In this document: positions 11,282-21,956 of the stretch, one piece after another
How the letters are laid out: each line of letters begins with the position of its first letter
Position numbering within the stretch: position 1 is the stretch's first letter
Origin: Diadema setosum
Lineage: Eukaryota > Echinodermata > Echinoidea > Diadematoida > Diadematidae
Assembly (NCBI GenBank): GCA_033980235.1
Contig: CM067067.1
Location: 3,587,001-3,651,000 of the forward strand
Length of the DNA stretch: 64,000 nt
Direction of reading: 5' to 3'
Made by a program: the position numbers and the translations under genes
The notes under the pieces: generated by a model
Database searches by the model: none
What the model was told of the DNA's origin: nothing
Seen by the model: only the letters and a program-made list of their open reading frames with translations

Positions 11282-12432
11282 ATTACAGCACCATCGTTAA
11301 TTCTGTAACGCCAGACGAGGATGGGATAACAAATTCAGGCCTTTATCGAAAAATGTCGAGTGCCATCTTTGGAAAACTGACTTCAGCAGCTGAACATAAC
11401 GGCACCTCTAAATTCATCACCGAAGTATCGTCTCTACAACCCGGACATCCTGTCTCACAGGTCGAGTCTCCAACGCACAAGTCTCTACCACCACCTGCTC
11501 AATATGATCTACGCGATAGCAGCTCACCGCCACAAGCTCAGGTTGTCATAGTAACGACTAAACGGTCCGGCTCTTCCTTTGTGGGAGAACTCTTCAATTC
11601 CAATCCAGAGATTTTTTACATGTTCGAACCTTTATTTAGCATTACATTCGATGTTTTGTACCATCGTCTCTCACCGCAGAATGCCGTGAAGGAATCCTTA
11701 AATATCTGGAACCATATATTGCGATGCAATTATTCAACATCTTATCCGAAACCAACCAAATGGGTAAAAAATGGAGGAATTAACCTGTGTGTTGCGAGTA
11801 ATGCTTTGCACAGATCCAGTTTGTTGTGCGAAAGACACAGTGTTCCTCCAGAGAAAGTTGGCCATGTCATATCTCAGTTGTGTTTGGATCATTCGTTCAC
11901 GGTGCTCAAAACAATCAGGGTCATGGATATAAAAGAATTGAGAAGCGTCTTGGAGGATCCAACACTAAACGTAAAAATCCTCCACCTAGTTCGAGACCCA
12001 CGTGCGGTGATGAACTCGCGTCGGAAACTAAAAGAAGGAAACAGCGACCTTGTACGAAGAAAGGGCAAAGGCGCGGATGAAATTCTAGATTTGTGTCAGC
12101 ACATGGCGCGAAATTTAAAGTATCGTGACAATCCTCCCTCGTGGCTAAAAGGGAAATACATTATGGTTCGATTTGAGGACATTGCCAGAAACCCAGTGGA
12201 AGAGACAAGACGCATTTACTCTGAGCTCGGACTTCCCATTCACCAAGACGTGATTGATTGGATCGAGCAAAATACGCATCAAAGTCCCAAGAAGGCGAGC
12301 CCCTTTTCTCGCCAGAGAAACACTTCAGCGGTGCTAACAGCATGGAAAAACAGCATTCCAACTTTAATGAAAAAAGATGTCGAAAAAAAGTGCAGAGACG
12401 TTATGAGGAAACTCGCGTACGATGTTCCATAA
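11282..12432 (+). CDS. Golgi carbohydrate 6-O-sulfotransferase, copy 1, catalytic exon (5' exon missing)
   Basis: Role (known for the CHST1/2/3/4/5/7 family): transfers sulfate from PAPS to the 6-OH of Gal, GalNAc or GlcNAc in glycans of the Golgi lumen; substrate cannot be told here. Seen: an uninterrupted exon of 382 complete codons plus stop TAA (12430-12432). It starts at an AG acceptor in phase 1, exactly like copy 2. The 5' PAPS-binding loop reads TTKRSGSSF, followed by NSNPEIFYMFEPL. The 3' phosphate loop reads LHLVRDPRAVMNSR. N-glycosylation sequons include NYS and NTS. The frame continues left of the acceptor but has no ATG, so the exon needs an upstream exon with start and membrane anchor, as in copy 2 (21957-22050). 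None is visible in 1-11281. It is intact, so probably functional if the distant exon exists. The family call is firm; the exact paralogue is unknown. Confidence 0.88.
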
Positions 12433-12671
12433 TCTTCTTGACAGAGTGTGACAAACGTTTTCTGTGATGACTGCATTATACACTATCAATAGCGTTATTG
12501 TCATTGCCATTGATACAATCAATATCATCATGGCGATTAAGCAGACTAGGAAACTTACTCAAGCAAATTCCTTAAATATGACTTACAAATATAACATATG
12601 TTTATTCGAAAAATTAGAAAACAAACATTCATCCATGAATATCCTTTGTTACCATTCTCTCATTTCCTGCA

Positions 12672-12680
<9 letters not shown>
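12433..12680. other. 3' flank of sulfotransferase copy 1
   Basis: Aligns by eye with the sequence after copy 2 (24641-24880), for example the shared GATACAATC-ATATCATCATG block near 12515 and 24735. It marks the 3' UTR or flank included in the duplication. Similarity stops at about 12680, where repeats begin. Confidence 0.6.
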
Positions 12681-13090
<410 letters not shown>

Positions 13091-14279
13091 TCATCATCAT
13101 TATTATCAGTATTACAATCCTTATCGTCATCTTCGTCATCGTCGCTTCGTCTTTATTTCCATCCTTCTGATCCCTAAATACAATTTTCTTCTGCCTCTTC
13201 TGGGACAATGTCAATAAATAGGCCCCTATTTATCAAGACAAGTATACAATGGAGATGGAGTTTGATGCATAAATCTTCCTGTCATTGTTATCATTACTAT
13301 CTGTATTACTACTTGTCTTGTAATCTTGAAACTATAATACATAAACAGTGAGCGAGGGCCTGTGTCGTTGAAGGGCGCGTCGACGCTTGCAATTGAGCCG
13401 TTCGGTTACCATCAATAAATATTTATTTTTCGAACTTTTCTGATGAAAATGTTTTCAAAATTCAACCAAAACAGTGCACTAGATCGTTGAATTTCAAGTC
13501 TAAAAATTCAAAAGCTCCCTTGAGAAGGAGGTGGAACTCCATCCCGTACCTTCCCCCGCTAGTTCAAGCGCCATAAACTATTTTACACAGTCAGTGACAG
13601 TGATAAGACGAAAACGAAGAGATCTGATCAGGTCATTCATGTCTGATTGACCTCAACAGTTGTTTCTCAAGCTTTTTATTTAAAAATTTTCTTCATATTC
13701 CCCCAGAAGCATGCTCCAGATACTTGAATTTCAGTTCTATGATATGCAAAAGCTCTATCGTATGGGAGGGGATGCCCCCTCCTACATACACCCTCCTCCT
13801 TTTGACCATCTCAAAAGGGATAGGATAGGCTATATACACTCGTGAAAAGACGCACAAGATTTAGTCATTCACACTCCATGAATATTCCGTTTTCTTACTT
13901 GGGATTGAACATTTTCGATTTATTCCCCTTATGCACCAGATCGTTGAATATCATTTTGAAAATGAAAAAGCTCCACACCCTCCCCTTTGTTCCAGCTCCA
14001 TAAACACAGTTCAAAATGAAAACGCACACAGAAAAAGAGGTCACAGATACCATAATCTAGCCATTAGTCAATGTCCTTGAATATAATTTTTTGTTCTTGA
14101 TTTTAAAAAAATCCAAATATTCCCCTTAACAGTGTGCACCACATAGTTGAATTTTCAGTTCTAAAAATGCAAAAGCTCCATATTGTGGGAGAGGGATACC
14201 CCCTTCTACACCTCCCCTTCTTTCCATTTTCGTATTATAGACTAATATAAGTTATATAAATATTATGAAGACGCAGGCG

Positions 14280-14765
14280 TGGAAAGTGAGTGCCATTTTG
14301 AAGCAGCTACATTAGCTCCCCATCCAATCACGCATATTTTTTAAGATACTGTTACTGACTTACCAGTGCCTGCACTCAATGGCACCAGATATCTCAGTGA
14401 GTCCTTGGTAAGGTACGCCCCCTCTCGTAATCTCAGATCGGTTCAGAAAAATATTCTCCAATGTCCTGTTATCACAACTAAGTTTTATGGTGACCGAACT
14501 TTTGCTTATGCTGCATGCTGCTCCCACACTGTCCCACACTGTCCTATATTATATAAAGGAAGCTTCCACAGTGTTAAAGTTCAAAACTGTGCTCAAGACA
14601 TTTCTGTTTCAAAAGTATTATGAATGAGTTTTGGTGTACGGGACATTGAACAGCATACATTTCTTTTTCCATTTTCATGCCTCTCTTTAAAGCGCATAGA
14701 GACATTAAGATAGTGATTTATTATGCCCTATATAAGCACTGCATTATTATTATCATTATTATTAT
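14280..14765 (+). mobile_element. LINE 3' end (CR1/L2-like), 5' truncated
   Basis: Degraded reading frames give the C-terminal region typical of CR1/L2/Jockey-type ORF2: LTYQCLHSMAP, then YAPSRNLRS, then a GDRTFAYAA segment, then TVLKFKTVLKTFLF and a stop. After it comes an AGCGCATAGAGAC 3' tail ending in ATTATTATT. The fragment is frameshifted and inactive, and it sits inside the 220-bp tandem array. Confidence 0.7.
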
Positions 14766-15259
14766 ACCACATTGGCCTTGTACATTGCCTTGAATGTTCA
14801 TTTTTCCTACTTTTCAATTGACAGTATTCCAGACCTCCCCAAAAGTGTTCGCAAAATCGTAGAAATTCAGTTTTAAAAGCGCAAAGGCTCCACACCATCC
14901 CCTTTGATCCATATCCCATAGACTTATACCATAGTACAAATTTAAGATACACACGCGGATAACAGATATCACAATAATACATTTGAATGTCCAGGAATAT
15001 TAGTTTCTCCTCCTATTCGATTGAGAATTTTGAAAAAAAAAATGCCCCTAAGGTGTGCACCAGATCATTGCATTCAGTGCTAAAAATGCAAAATCTCCCT
15101 CGTGCTCATGGGGGATACCCCCTCCCGCACCCTGTCCCCCGCTCGCTCTTTTCGCTGCCTTCTAGCTCGAGTGTTCCCCACAAAATATCAGTAGAAATTA
15201 TATCTGTACCCCCTATACAGAAATTGGAGAGCCGCTACTTTTCCTTGTTTTTCTTTTTC

Positions 15260-15261
15260 CG

Positions 15262-15300
<39 letters not shown>

Positions 15301-15320
15301 TTGTTGTTGTTGTTGTTGTT
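15260..15320. repeat. (GT)n and (GTT)n microsatellites
   Basis: A GT run followed by GTT repeats. A second, interrupted GT run lies at about 15470-15520. Confidence 0.9.
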
Positions 15321-15786
15321 GTTATTTGAACATCAGAATATTGTTCTGGGCTGTGGACCTGCAATGTCTATTATACGCCGTTGTATAATGTAACTATAAC
15401 GGGAAGAGTCCGCTGAACAATTGTTTTGTTTTGTATCAATGGAGCAGAGAATTCAAGGTGCTTTTTGTTTGTTTGTGTTTGTGTGTATGTGGGTATGTGT
15501 GCGTGTGTGTGTGTGTGTTTGCAATTTAGTATGAAAACTCCCCAAAAGTATCGTCCTTTTTTCACATTGAAAACTTTCCAAACACGCCATTCTAAGTGTG
15601 CACCAGATTGTTGAATTCAATTCATAATGCAAATGATATAGCTCCCTCGTAATGAGGGGGATAGTGACTCCCTCCCATCACATCCTCCAGCTACTCGGTT
15701 TTGATAGCAAATAAGTCAGTCGTGCAACATGTAAATAACATGATTTATCGCAATTTAATAATTTAACACAACCTGGCCAATATCCT

Positions 15787-15789
<3 letters not shown>

Positions 15790-15866
<77 letters not shown>
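15790..15866. repeat. (AT)n microsatellite
   Basis: About 38 AT dinucleotides with a single interruption. Confidence 0.95.
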
Positions 15867-15867
<1 letters not shown>

Positions 15868-15924
15868 TACTGTCTTGATTGAAAATTGATTCCCGGAACT
15901 TACCCCCTTGACTGTCCTTTCTTC

Positions 15925-17930
15925 TGTTCGCAGATGACACAAGTCTTTTTTATTCTCACTCAGATCCGATGTATTGCTCAATTCCTCGAATGCTGAGCTG
16001 CAATTGGCATTTGAGTGGATTCAGGCGAACAAAATTATCGCTCAATATAAATAAGACTATTCTTTTTTAAAGTAACTCAACAAGGTCTCTTCCAGGTTTA
16101 GTACTAATGAAAGGATTGCAGTTAAACCAAATAGATTCAACATTTTTTTTAAAAAAACGTGTTTCTGTTGATAGCAATCTTTCATGGAAGGTTCATATCG
16201 ATTATTTGATTATTGCGTAAAAATGTTGGACTCTATTCACAAACTGAAATATCTCTGCCAAAAGCCAATATTGCATTCTTTATTACGTTACTTGAATTAC
16301 AGAATTTTGGCCTGGGGGAATTGCTCCAAGACTGAAATTGATTCGTTATTTTTTATTCAGAAAAGGCCTTGCGGATTATAAATCGTGCCCATTTTTGGAT
16401 CATACAAAAAAAAAAAACAAACAAGGAAAAGTAGAAATTACGCAGTGCGTAATATATGTCCCCGCCGGAAGTAGCATTTTGTAGCAAAATGTGCAATATA
16501 GGTAAAAAATCAAGGTCAAAGGTCAAAGAAGTCAAAGGTCAAAATTCTGTGTAAAAGTTTTGAAGCCCTCACCTAGTGCCATCACATAAAGCAAACGGAA
16601 TCGAAATCGGGTTAGAAATGGCGAAGGAGTAGCATTTTATAGCCAATGTACAATACAGGTCAAAAATCAAGGTCAAAGGTCAAAGAAGGCAAAGGTCAAA
16701 ATTCTGTGTAAAGTTTTGAAGCCCTCACCTAGTGCCATCACATAAAGCAAACGGAATCGAAATCGGGTTAGAAATGGCGAAGGAGTAGCATTTTGTAGCA
16801 AAATGTAAAATATAGGTCAAAAAATCAAGGTCAAAGGTCAAAGAAGGCAAAGGTCAAAATTCTGTGTAGAAGTTTTGAAGCCCTCACCTAGTGCCATCAC
16901 ATAAAGCAAACGGAATCGAAATCGGGTTAGAAATGGCGAAGGAGTAGCATTTTGTAGCAAAATGTAAAATATAGGTCAAAAAATCAAGGTCAAAGGTCAA
17001 AGAAGGCAAAGGTCAAAATTCTGTGTAGAAGTTTTGAAGCCCTCACCTAGTGCCATCACATAAAGCAAACGGAATCAAAATCGGGTTAGAAATGGCGAAG
17101 GAGTAGCATTTTGTAGCAAAATGTACAATATAGGTCAAAAATCAAGGTCAAATGTCAAAGAAGGCAAAGGTCAAAATTCTGTGTAGAAGTTTTGAAGCCC
17201 TCACCTAGTGCCATCACATAAAGCAAACGGAATCGAAATCGGGTTAGAAATGGCGAAGGAGTAGCATTTTGTAGCAAAATGTACAATATAGGTCAAAGGT
17301 CAAGGTCAAAGGTCACGACTGAAATTCTGTGTAGAAGTTTCAAAGCTCCCATGTAGTGCTATCATATAAAGCAAACAGAATCAAAATTGGCTCATAAATG
17401 ACAGAGAAGTAGCAAATTGAAGATTTTGATCACACACGGACGCACACACGGACACACGGACACACGGACGGACGGACGCACGGACGCACGGACGGACGGA
17501 CGCACGGACACACACACGTACGGAGCCCGTTTCATAGTCCCCTGCTCGAACTCGTTCGGCGGGGACAAAAATCTGATTTGTATGAGTTGTATCACGTTGG
17601 AATTTTATGTATAAGCTGAATATTGGCGATCTTCCTATAGTATATTAATAATTTCCCGCAGTGTTCATTAAAAGCAATTGATATCCAGAACCCTACAATA
17701 CACACTGGATCCTAAATATCATTTCCCCCCGGTTCTTACAGTTTTAGCCCTTAAGACAATTACTTCTATACCGGCCCCTCTTTCTGGAATGAGTTAGATT
17801 CTGATCGGTGGCAATCAAGTTGTTGTATTTAGATTATTCGGCAAAGTTCAATATGAAAAATTTTGCTATTGAATAAATATGTTGTACATATGTAATTATG
17901 TTCTCAACTCATTACTCGGTATATAACTAG
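15925..17930 (+). mobile_element. Degraded LINE reverse transcriptase 3' part, split by a DNA element
   Basis: The FADDTSLFYSHSD box (catalytic Asp pair) begins at 15927, followed by LSLNINKT-like, SWKVHIDYL and LRYLNYRILAWGN segments in shifting frames. The frame is cut at about 16457 by another repeat (16457-17566). Matching C-terminal LINE remnants (YPEPYNTH-like, LFLE) then continue to an AATAAATATG tail near 17880. It is a pseudogene with several frameshifts; the clade is uncertain. Confidence 0.6.
16457..17566 (+). mobile_element. DNA element with GTCCCCGCCG inverted ends, a 158-bp minisatellite and (CGGA)n
   Basis: The ends read TGTCCCCGCCGGAA (left) and TTCGGCGGGGACA (right), which are inverted repeats. 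Inside are about six tandem copies of a 156-159-bp unit starting at 16471, 16629, 16785, 16944, 17103 and 17261. Each unit contains GGTCAAAGGTCAAAG and TCACCTAGTGCCATCACATA. A CGGACGGACGCAC-rich stretch follows at 17435-17520. It is inserted in a LINE fragment. Confidence 0.7.
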
Positions 17931-17939
17931 CAGACAATG

Positions 17940-18340
17940 GTATATGTCTGGGTTTATGTTATTTTATTGTGTTTGCATGTTTTGAGGTTTTTCTTAACTG
18001 TTACTCTTTGTGACATGCCTGTGACAGATCGCTTATGATTTTTTTTTTCTTGTTAGAGACAGAATAACTGAATGGCTTCAAAGTTCGTTAAGAAATTTTA
18101 CGATTAACAACGTATCGTTTCATTATGCGCCCCAAAACAAGTTAGTTTGTTTAATTGAAAGTAAGGATGTTATAGAGCCATGACATGACACTAACTTGAC
18201 AATATCGTGCATACGAGTTAATTCTCTCTGCTGTTCATCATCAATGAGCCAGTGTTTTCCGGGTTCACTCATTCACAAATATGAATCTTAGCCTATAGCG
18301 AATTAAAACCTTACATATTTCATTTCAGTAATTGTAATAA
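17940..18340. other. Resumed duplication flank of sulfotransferase copy 1
   Basis: By eye it matches 25085-25420 downstream of copy 2: shared CTTTGTGACATG, GAATAACTGAATGGCTT-like, TGACACTAACTTGACAATAT and GAATTAAAAC blocks in the same order. About 5 kb of repeats therefore separates this flank from the gene in copy 1. Confidence 0.6.
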
Positions 18341-18659
18341 ACGACGAAAGATAACATCCCCGGCCCTTCTAGGCTCGACAAGTATCAAGAATCTTTAATG
18401 TAATCAGTTGTCGTTTATACAATTACTTCATACCAAATCAATTCATTGATATGGCGGCCAAGGTAGGGATCTACATGGTCATGACGCTACTGAAATGTCA
18501 TTTACACAACTTATCAGACCTATACATTGTCAAGTATATTTCACTTGATGTGCCACTGATTTCCCCCAGAGACACACGTAATTAGTATGCTTATTTGGCG
18601 GGCTTGCGAACGTCATGTGTTATGCTGAAATAGGCCCTATTAAAATTTCTTTCTGTTCT

Positions 18660-18677
18660 TCTTCAATCTCATTATTA

Positions 18678-18752
<75 letters not shown>

Positions 18753-19025
18753 GTTGTTGTTGTTATTATTATTATTATTATTATCATCATCATTCTCATT
18801 ATTCTAATCTCGGGGTGGGCAGGGGGTGAGGGGAGGTAGTGCGGGTGAGTCCCCCCCTCTTCAAAAGCGGGGATGCATTCCCTCCCCCACCCCCCACCCC
18901 CACCCCTCTCTCTCTCTCTCCTTAATGGGGGGGGGGGGGGAGTATACATAGGTCGGATCCCCCCTCCCGAGAGCGGGGGTGGGAGCATCCCCCCCCCCCC
19001 CAACCCCCACCCGGATTTATGCCTA
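18660..19025. repeat. (ATT)n and C/G-run element, opposite orientation to 12672-13090
   Basis: ATT/GTT repeats to about 18800, then C and G runs up to 15 long, ending CCGGATTTATGCCTATGAT. The C-run and ATT pairing is the reverse of the 12672 copy. Confidence 0.65.
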
Positions 19026-20175
19026 TGATTGGACCAGGATGTCGATGTCAGATTTGGCGACAGCCGTCAACAGCATCTTCCTCCTGTCCACCTCCCATTA
19101 CAAAGTGATACTGAATGGGTGAACTTCAACGTGGCGAGAGTCACTCAACGTGATGGCTCTGTACGTGGCAAGTTCATAGCGCCAGCTTGTGACCAACTCA
19201 GCATTATGAACTGATTATTGTTTTGCTATCGCAAAATTTGCGGTCAAATCAAAGATCCTTTGTAGGATCTTTGGTCAAAATGCAAAAGCGCAAGAAGCCG
19301 ATTTCCAGGTCAGGAGATCCTGGCACTCACGGTCATCCAACACGGAGACTCTAGACCGAAGCAAAGAGGTTAGTAATCCGTTAGTTGATTATGAACGATA
19401 ATACATCGTGTACCATATGAACTCTATATTTTGTGTGCATAGACTAGCAGTAAGGCCTAGAATATAGCAGGGAGGTGAGACTCTCACCTCCCTGAATATA
19501 ATAAGGGTTGATTGGGGGGGGGGGGGGGGGGGGGGCGCTAAGGCTATACTATAGCCCTGTCACTGTAATTTCATGAATTTAACAGAAATTGAGGGCAGAT
19601 GATGAAAACTATAACATTGTACGAGTATTATTACGATGACGGGCACTTAAATTTTTAGATGACACACTACTAGTACTAGTATAAATCACTGTGGAGCCTA
19701 CCTCATGACCTGTGTAAATGGCCAGATAAATGAAAGATGAGGTTACAGGTTTATCTGTATTTTAGGAATACATTCTATAAACACCCAGGGTCTGATCATC
19801 TAATCTATAGGGCTGAATACTGTTGTGAGCCAGACTTAATGTTGATGCTGACGCTGGCATGTCTCCAGTTAAAATTGCAGGGAGTTATTATACAAATAAA
19901 ACAGCTCCTATTGCATGAATAATTTAGGGTGCATCCTAAATTATTCAGTAGGAGATAAACAAAATAAACAGCAGTCAAACATCCTTACAGTAATAGCCAT
20001 ATATGATCTCAACCATTTACGTTATTATAATGCGATAAATGTAAATTCCACATAAATTTTAACCGTTATACATAAATTATCTTGTGCTCATTTGACCTCC
20101 TAATCTCTATTTCATCTCTTTTCCTTTTCACTATATATTTTCTTTCTCAAGCTTTCTCATACTCTTGCTTTTGTT

Positions 20176-20185
<10 letters not shown>
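19026..20185. other. Intergenic stretch upstream of sulfotransferase copy 2
   Basis: No convincing coding exon. A G run lies at 19517-19536. A possible untranslated first exon of copy 2 could end at the GTTAGT donor near 19371, since copy 2 has a 5' acceptor just before its coding start (21914). This is unproven. Confidence 0.3.
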
Positions 20186-20216
<31 letters not shown>

Positions 20217-20218
<2 letters not shown>

Positions 20219-20467
20219 TCGCAGGGGCAACAAGACTTCGTATCTACAAATGTCAAATGTTCAGGAGAGCAAAAAAACATAATATGGCGGCCAAAGCACT
20301 GTGGCAAATGGGATAGCCTTTCCTTTGACATACTGTGGTGGCTTCATTTTTGTAGTAAAACAGTTGGGATTTGGACAGGACATCACTTAACCTACTATTT
20401 GACCATTTATCTGAAAAAGTCATTTTCGCCAATATTGCAGATACAAGGTCTTGTCACCCCAGCGACG
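20217..20467. mobile_element. MITE in an (AT)n tract
   Basis: 251 bp. The ends CGTCGCAGGGGCAACAAGAC and the reverse complement of the right end, CGTCGCTGGGGTGACAAGAC, match over about 33 bp with a few differences. It is flanked on both sides by (AT)n, which fits insertion into TA. Further AT tracts lie at about 20480-20512 and 20610-20637. Confidence 0.75.
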
Positions 20468-20527
<60 letters not shown>

Positions 20528-20604
20528 GAAACAAGGAAGGAAAAACTGACCAGAAACAATTGTAATAATAAATAGCGAAAACTTTGAGCAAAGAAAAACA
20601 AAAT

Positions 20605-20640
<36 letters not shown>

Positions 20641-21242
20641 GCAGTATTCTGTGTATTTTTCATGTTCATTATTTTCCCCCAATTGCTAATTAAGCCACTT
20701 ATAAGGTTTAATTCAAATCACATACATGTACCTTGTACTTTTCAGAGGAGCCTTACAATACAAGCTCTGCTTCAACCAAGGCTACCTCATCTTTCTTTCC
20801 TCTCAAACTCTACTCTGCCACATTCTTGTTTCCTTTTGTCTAATTTTCATTTCTTTTGCGAGAATATGTGTATTCTTTGTTATACATCTTGAAGAGAGAC
20901 AAATAAATGAATTTGAACATTAAAACCCTAGTATTTTGGTTTCATTCAATATAATTCAGTTTGCAAGTTCAGTTCAGTTTCGTAATAAGAACACACTAAC
21001 CCAGTTTTTTTTTTTCTACTTGTCGACCTATCTGTCAGACCAGCATAGGTACCAGATTACCGGTACCCAGTTTTTCCATGTTTCACTGGTCCATTCCGGA
21101 AAAAGTTACTGGTCCGACAGTGATTTTTATTGATCAGCTCACAGGGACTGTCCGACCAAGGTGCTAGTATGCATACTTGTATACAGAAACAAGCAATTTG
21201 TACAAGTATGAAAAAGTTATGGACATGTGATATGGAGCCATG

Positions 21243-21630
21243 TTAAATGGATAGTATAGTATTGGTGGAGATGATAATTGGGCTTTTAAATTTTTGTGAG
21301 ATACCAAGAAAACACTTATGAAATAGTACAGAGCATACCATTTTAAGAGGAATTCAAAGTTTATTTGAAGAAAATCGGTTTGGAATGACTGAAACATCCA
21401 AAAACAAGGTAAAACAAAGCGATCGTAATAAAAGGTGGGTCCACACTTTATTAGAATCGCTCTGTTTTGGATATCTCAGCCATTTCAAAACCAATTTTTA
21501 TCAAACAAACGTTGAATTCCTCATGGAGTTATATGCTCTTTCATATTTCATAAGAGGTTTCTCATTTTCTCACCAAAAAATGTTAGAAATCTGAAATTAG
21601 GTCTCAACCAAAACTATATGATCCCTTTAA
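21243..21630. mobile_element. Palindromic foldback MITE, copy 1
   Basis: About 390 bp. The ends TTAAATGGATAGTATAGT and ACTATATGATCCCTTTAA are inverted, and the element is one long imperfect palindrome (TTTGGATATCTCAGCCATTTC against GAATGACTGAAACATCCAAA). A relative lies at 35116-35516. Confidence 0.7.
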
Positions 21631-21956
21631 ACTGCATTGTGGGTGCATAACATAATACAGCTAGTGTACATAGTGGAAGCACATTTGTATAAAACAAATC
21701 CATCTTGAAAATGGAAATACGATAGAATGATATTAGTATTGCAGAATGCAGTCAAATTCTGCGGTACACTTCATTTTGATGATTTAGATGAAATGATGTA
21801 AATTTGTATTGGTGAGAGTAACGGCACACTGATCATCATGCTCTGAAATACACCTTAAAACTTTTTGAGCACTTGTTTTAACCTAGCATTGGTTGTTTTT
21901 TTTATCCTCTTCAGAACAAGGATGGTTGTGTGATCACCATTCAGGCACTATTGACT

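Larger units (their letters stand above)
13480..15730 (+). repeat. Diverged ~220-bp tandem repeat, seven copies
   Basis: Copies begin at about 13480, 13705, 13932, 14134, 14840, 15053 and 15596. Each carries a GTGCACCAGATCGTTGAAT-like block, then TCTAAAAATGCAAAAGCTCC, then a G/C-rich GGGGATACCCCCTCC-like block. Spacing is 200-230 bp except where a LINE end (14280-14765) and GT/TTG microsatellites (about 15260-15510) are inserted. Confidence 0.7.

Noticed and set aside
11224..11283. Hydrophobic N-terminus in frame with sulfotransferase copy 1 (FPLIFFFILV) as its membrane anchor
   Set aside because: The frame opens with GTG, not ATG, and the stretch is the polypyrimidine tract before an acceptor that aligns with the intron of copy 2.
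18615..19003. Open frames with Ile-rich and Gly/Pro-rich peptides
   Set aside because: Microsatellite and C/G-run translation with no family resemblance.
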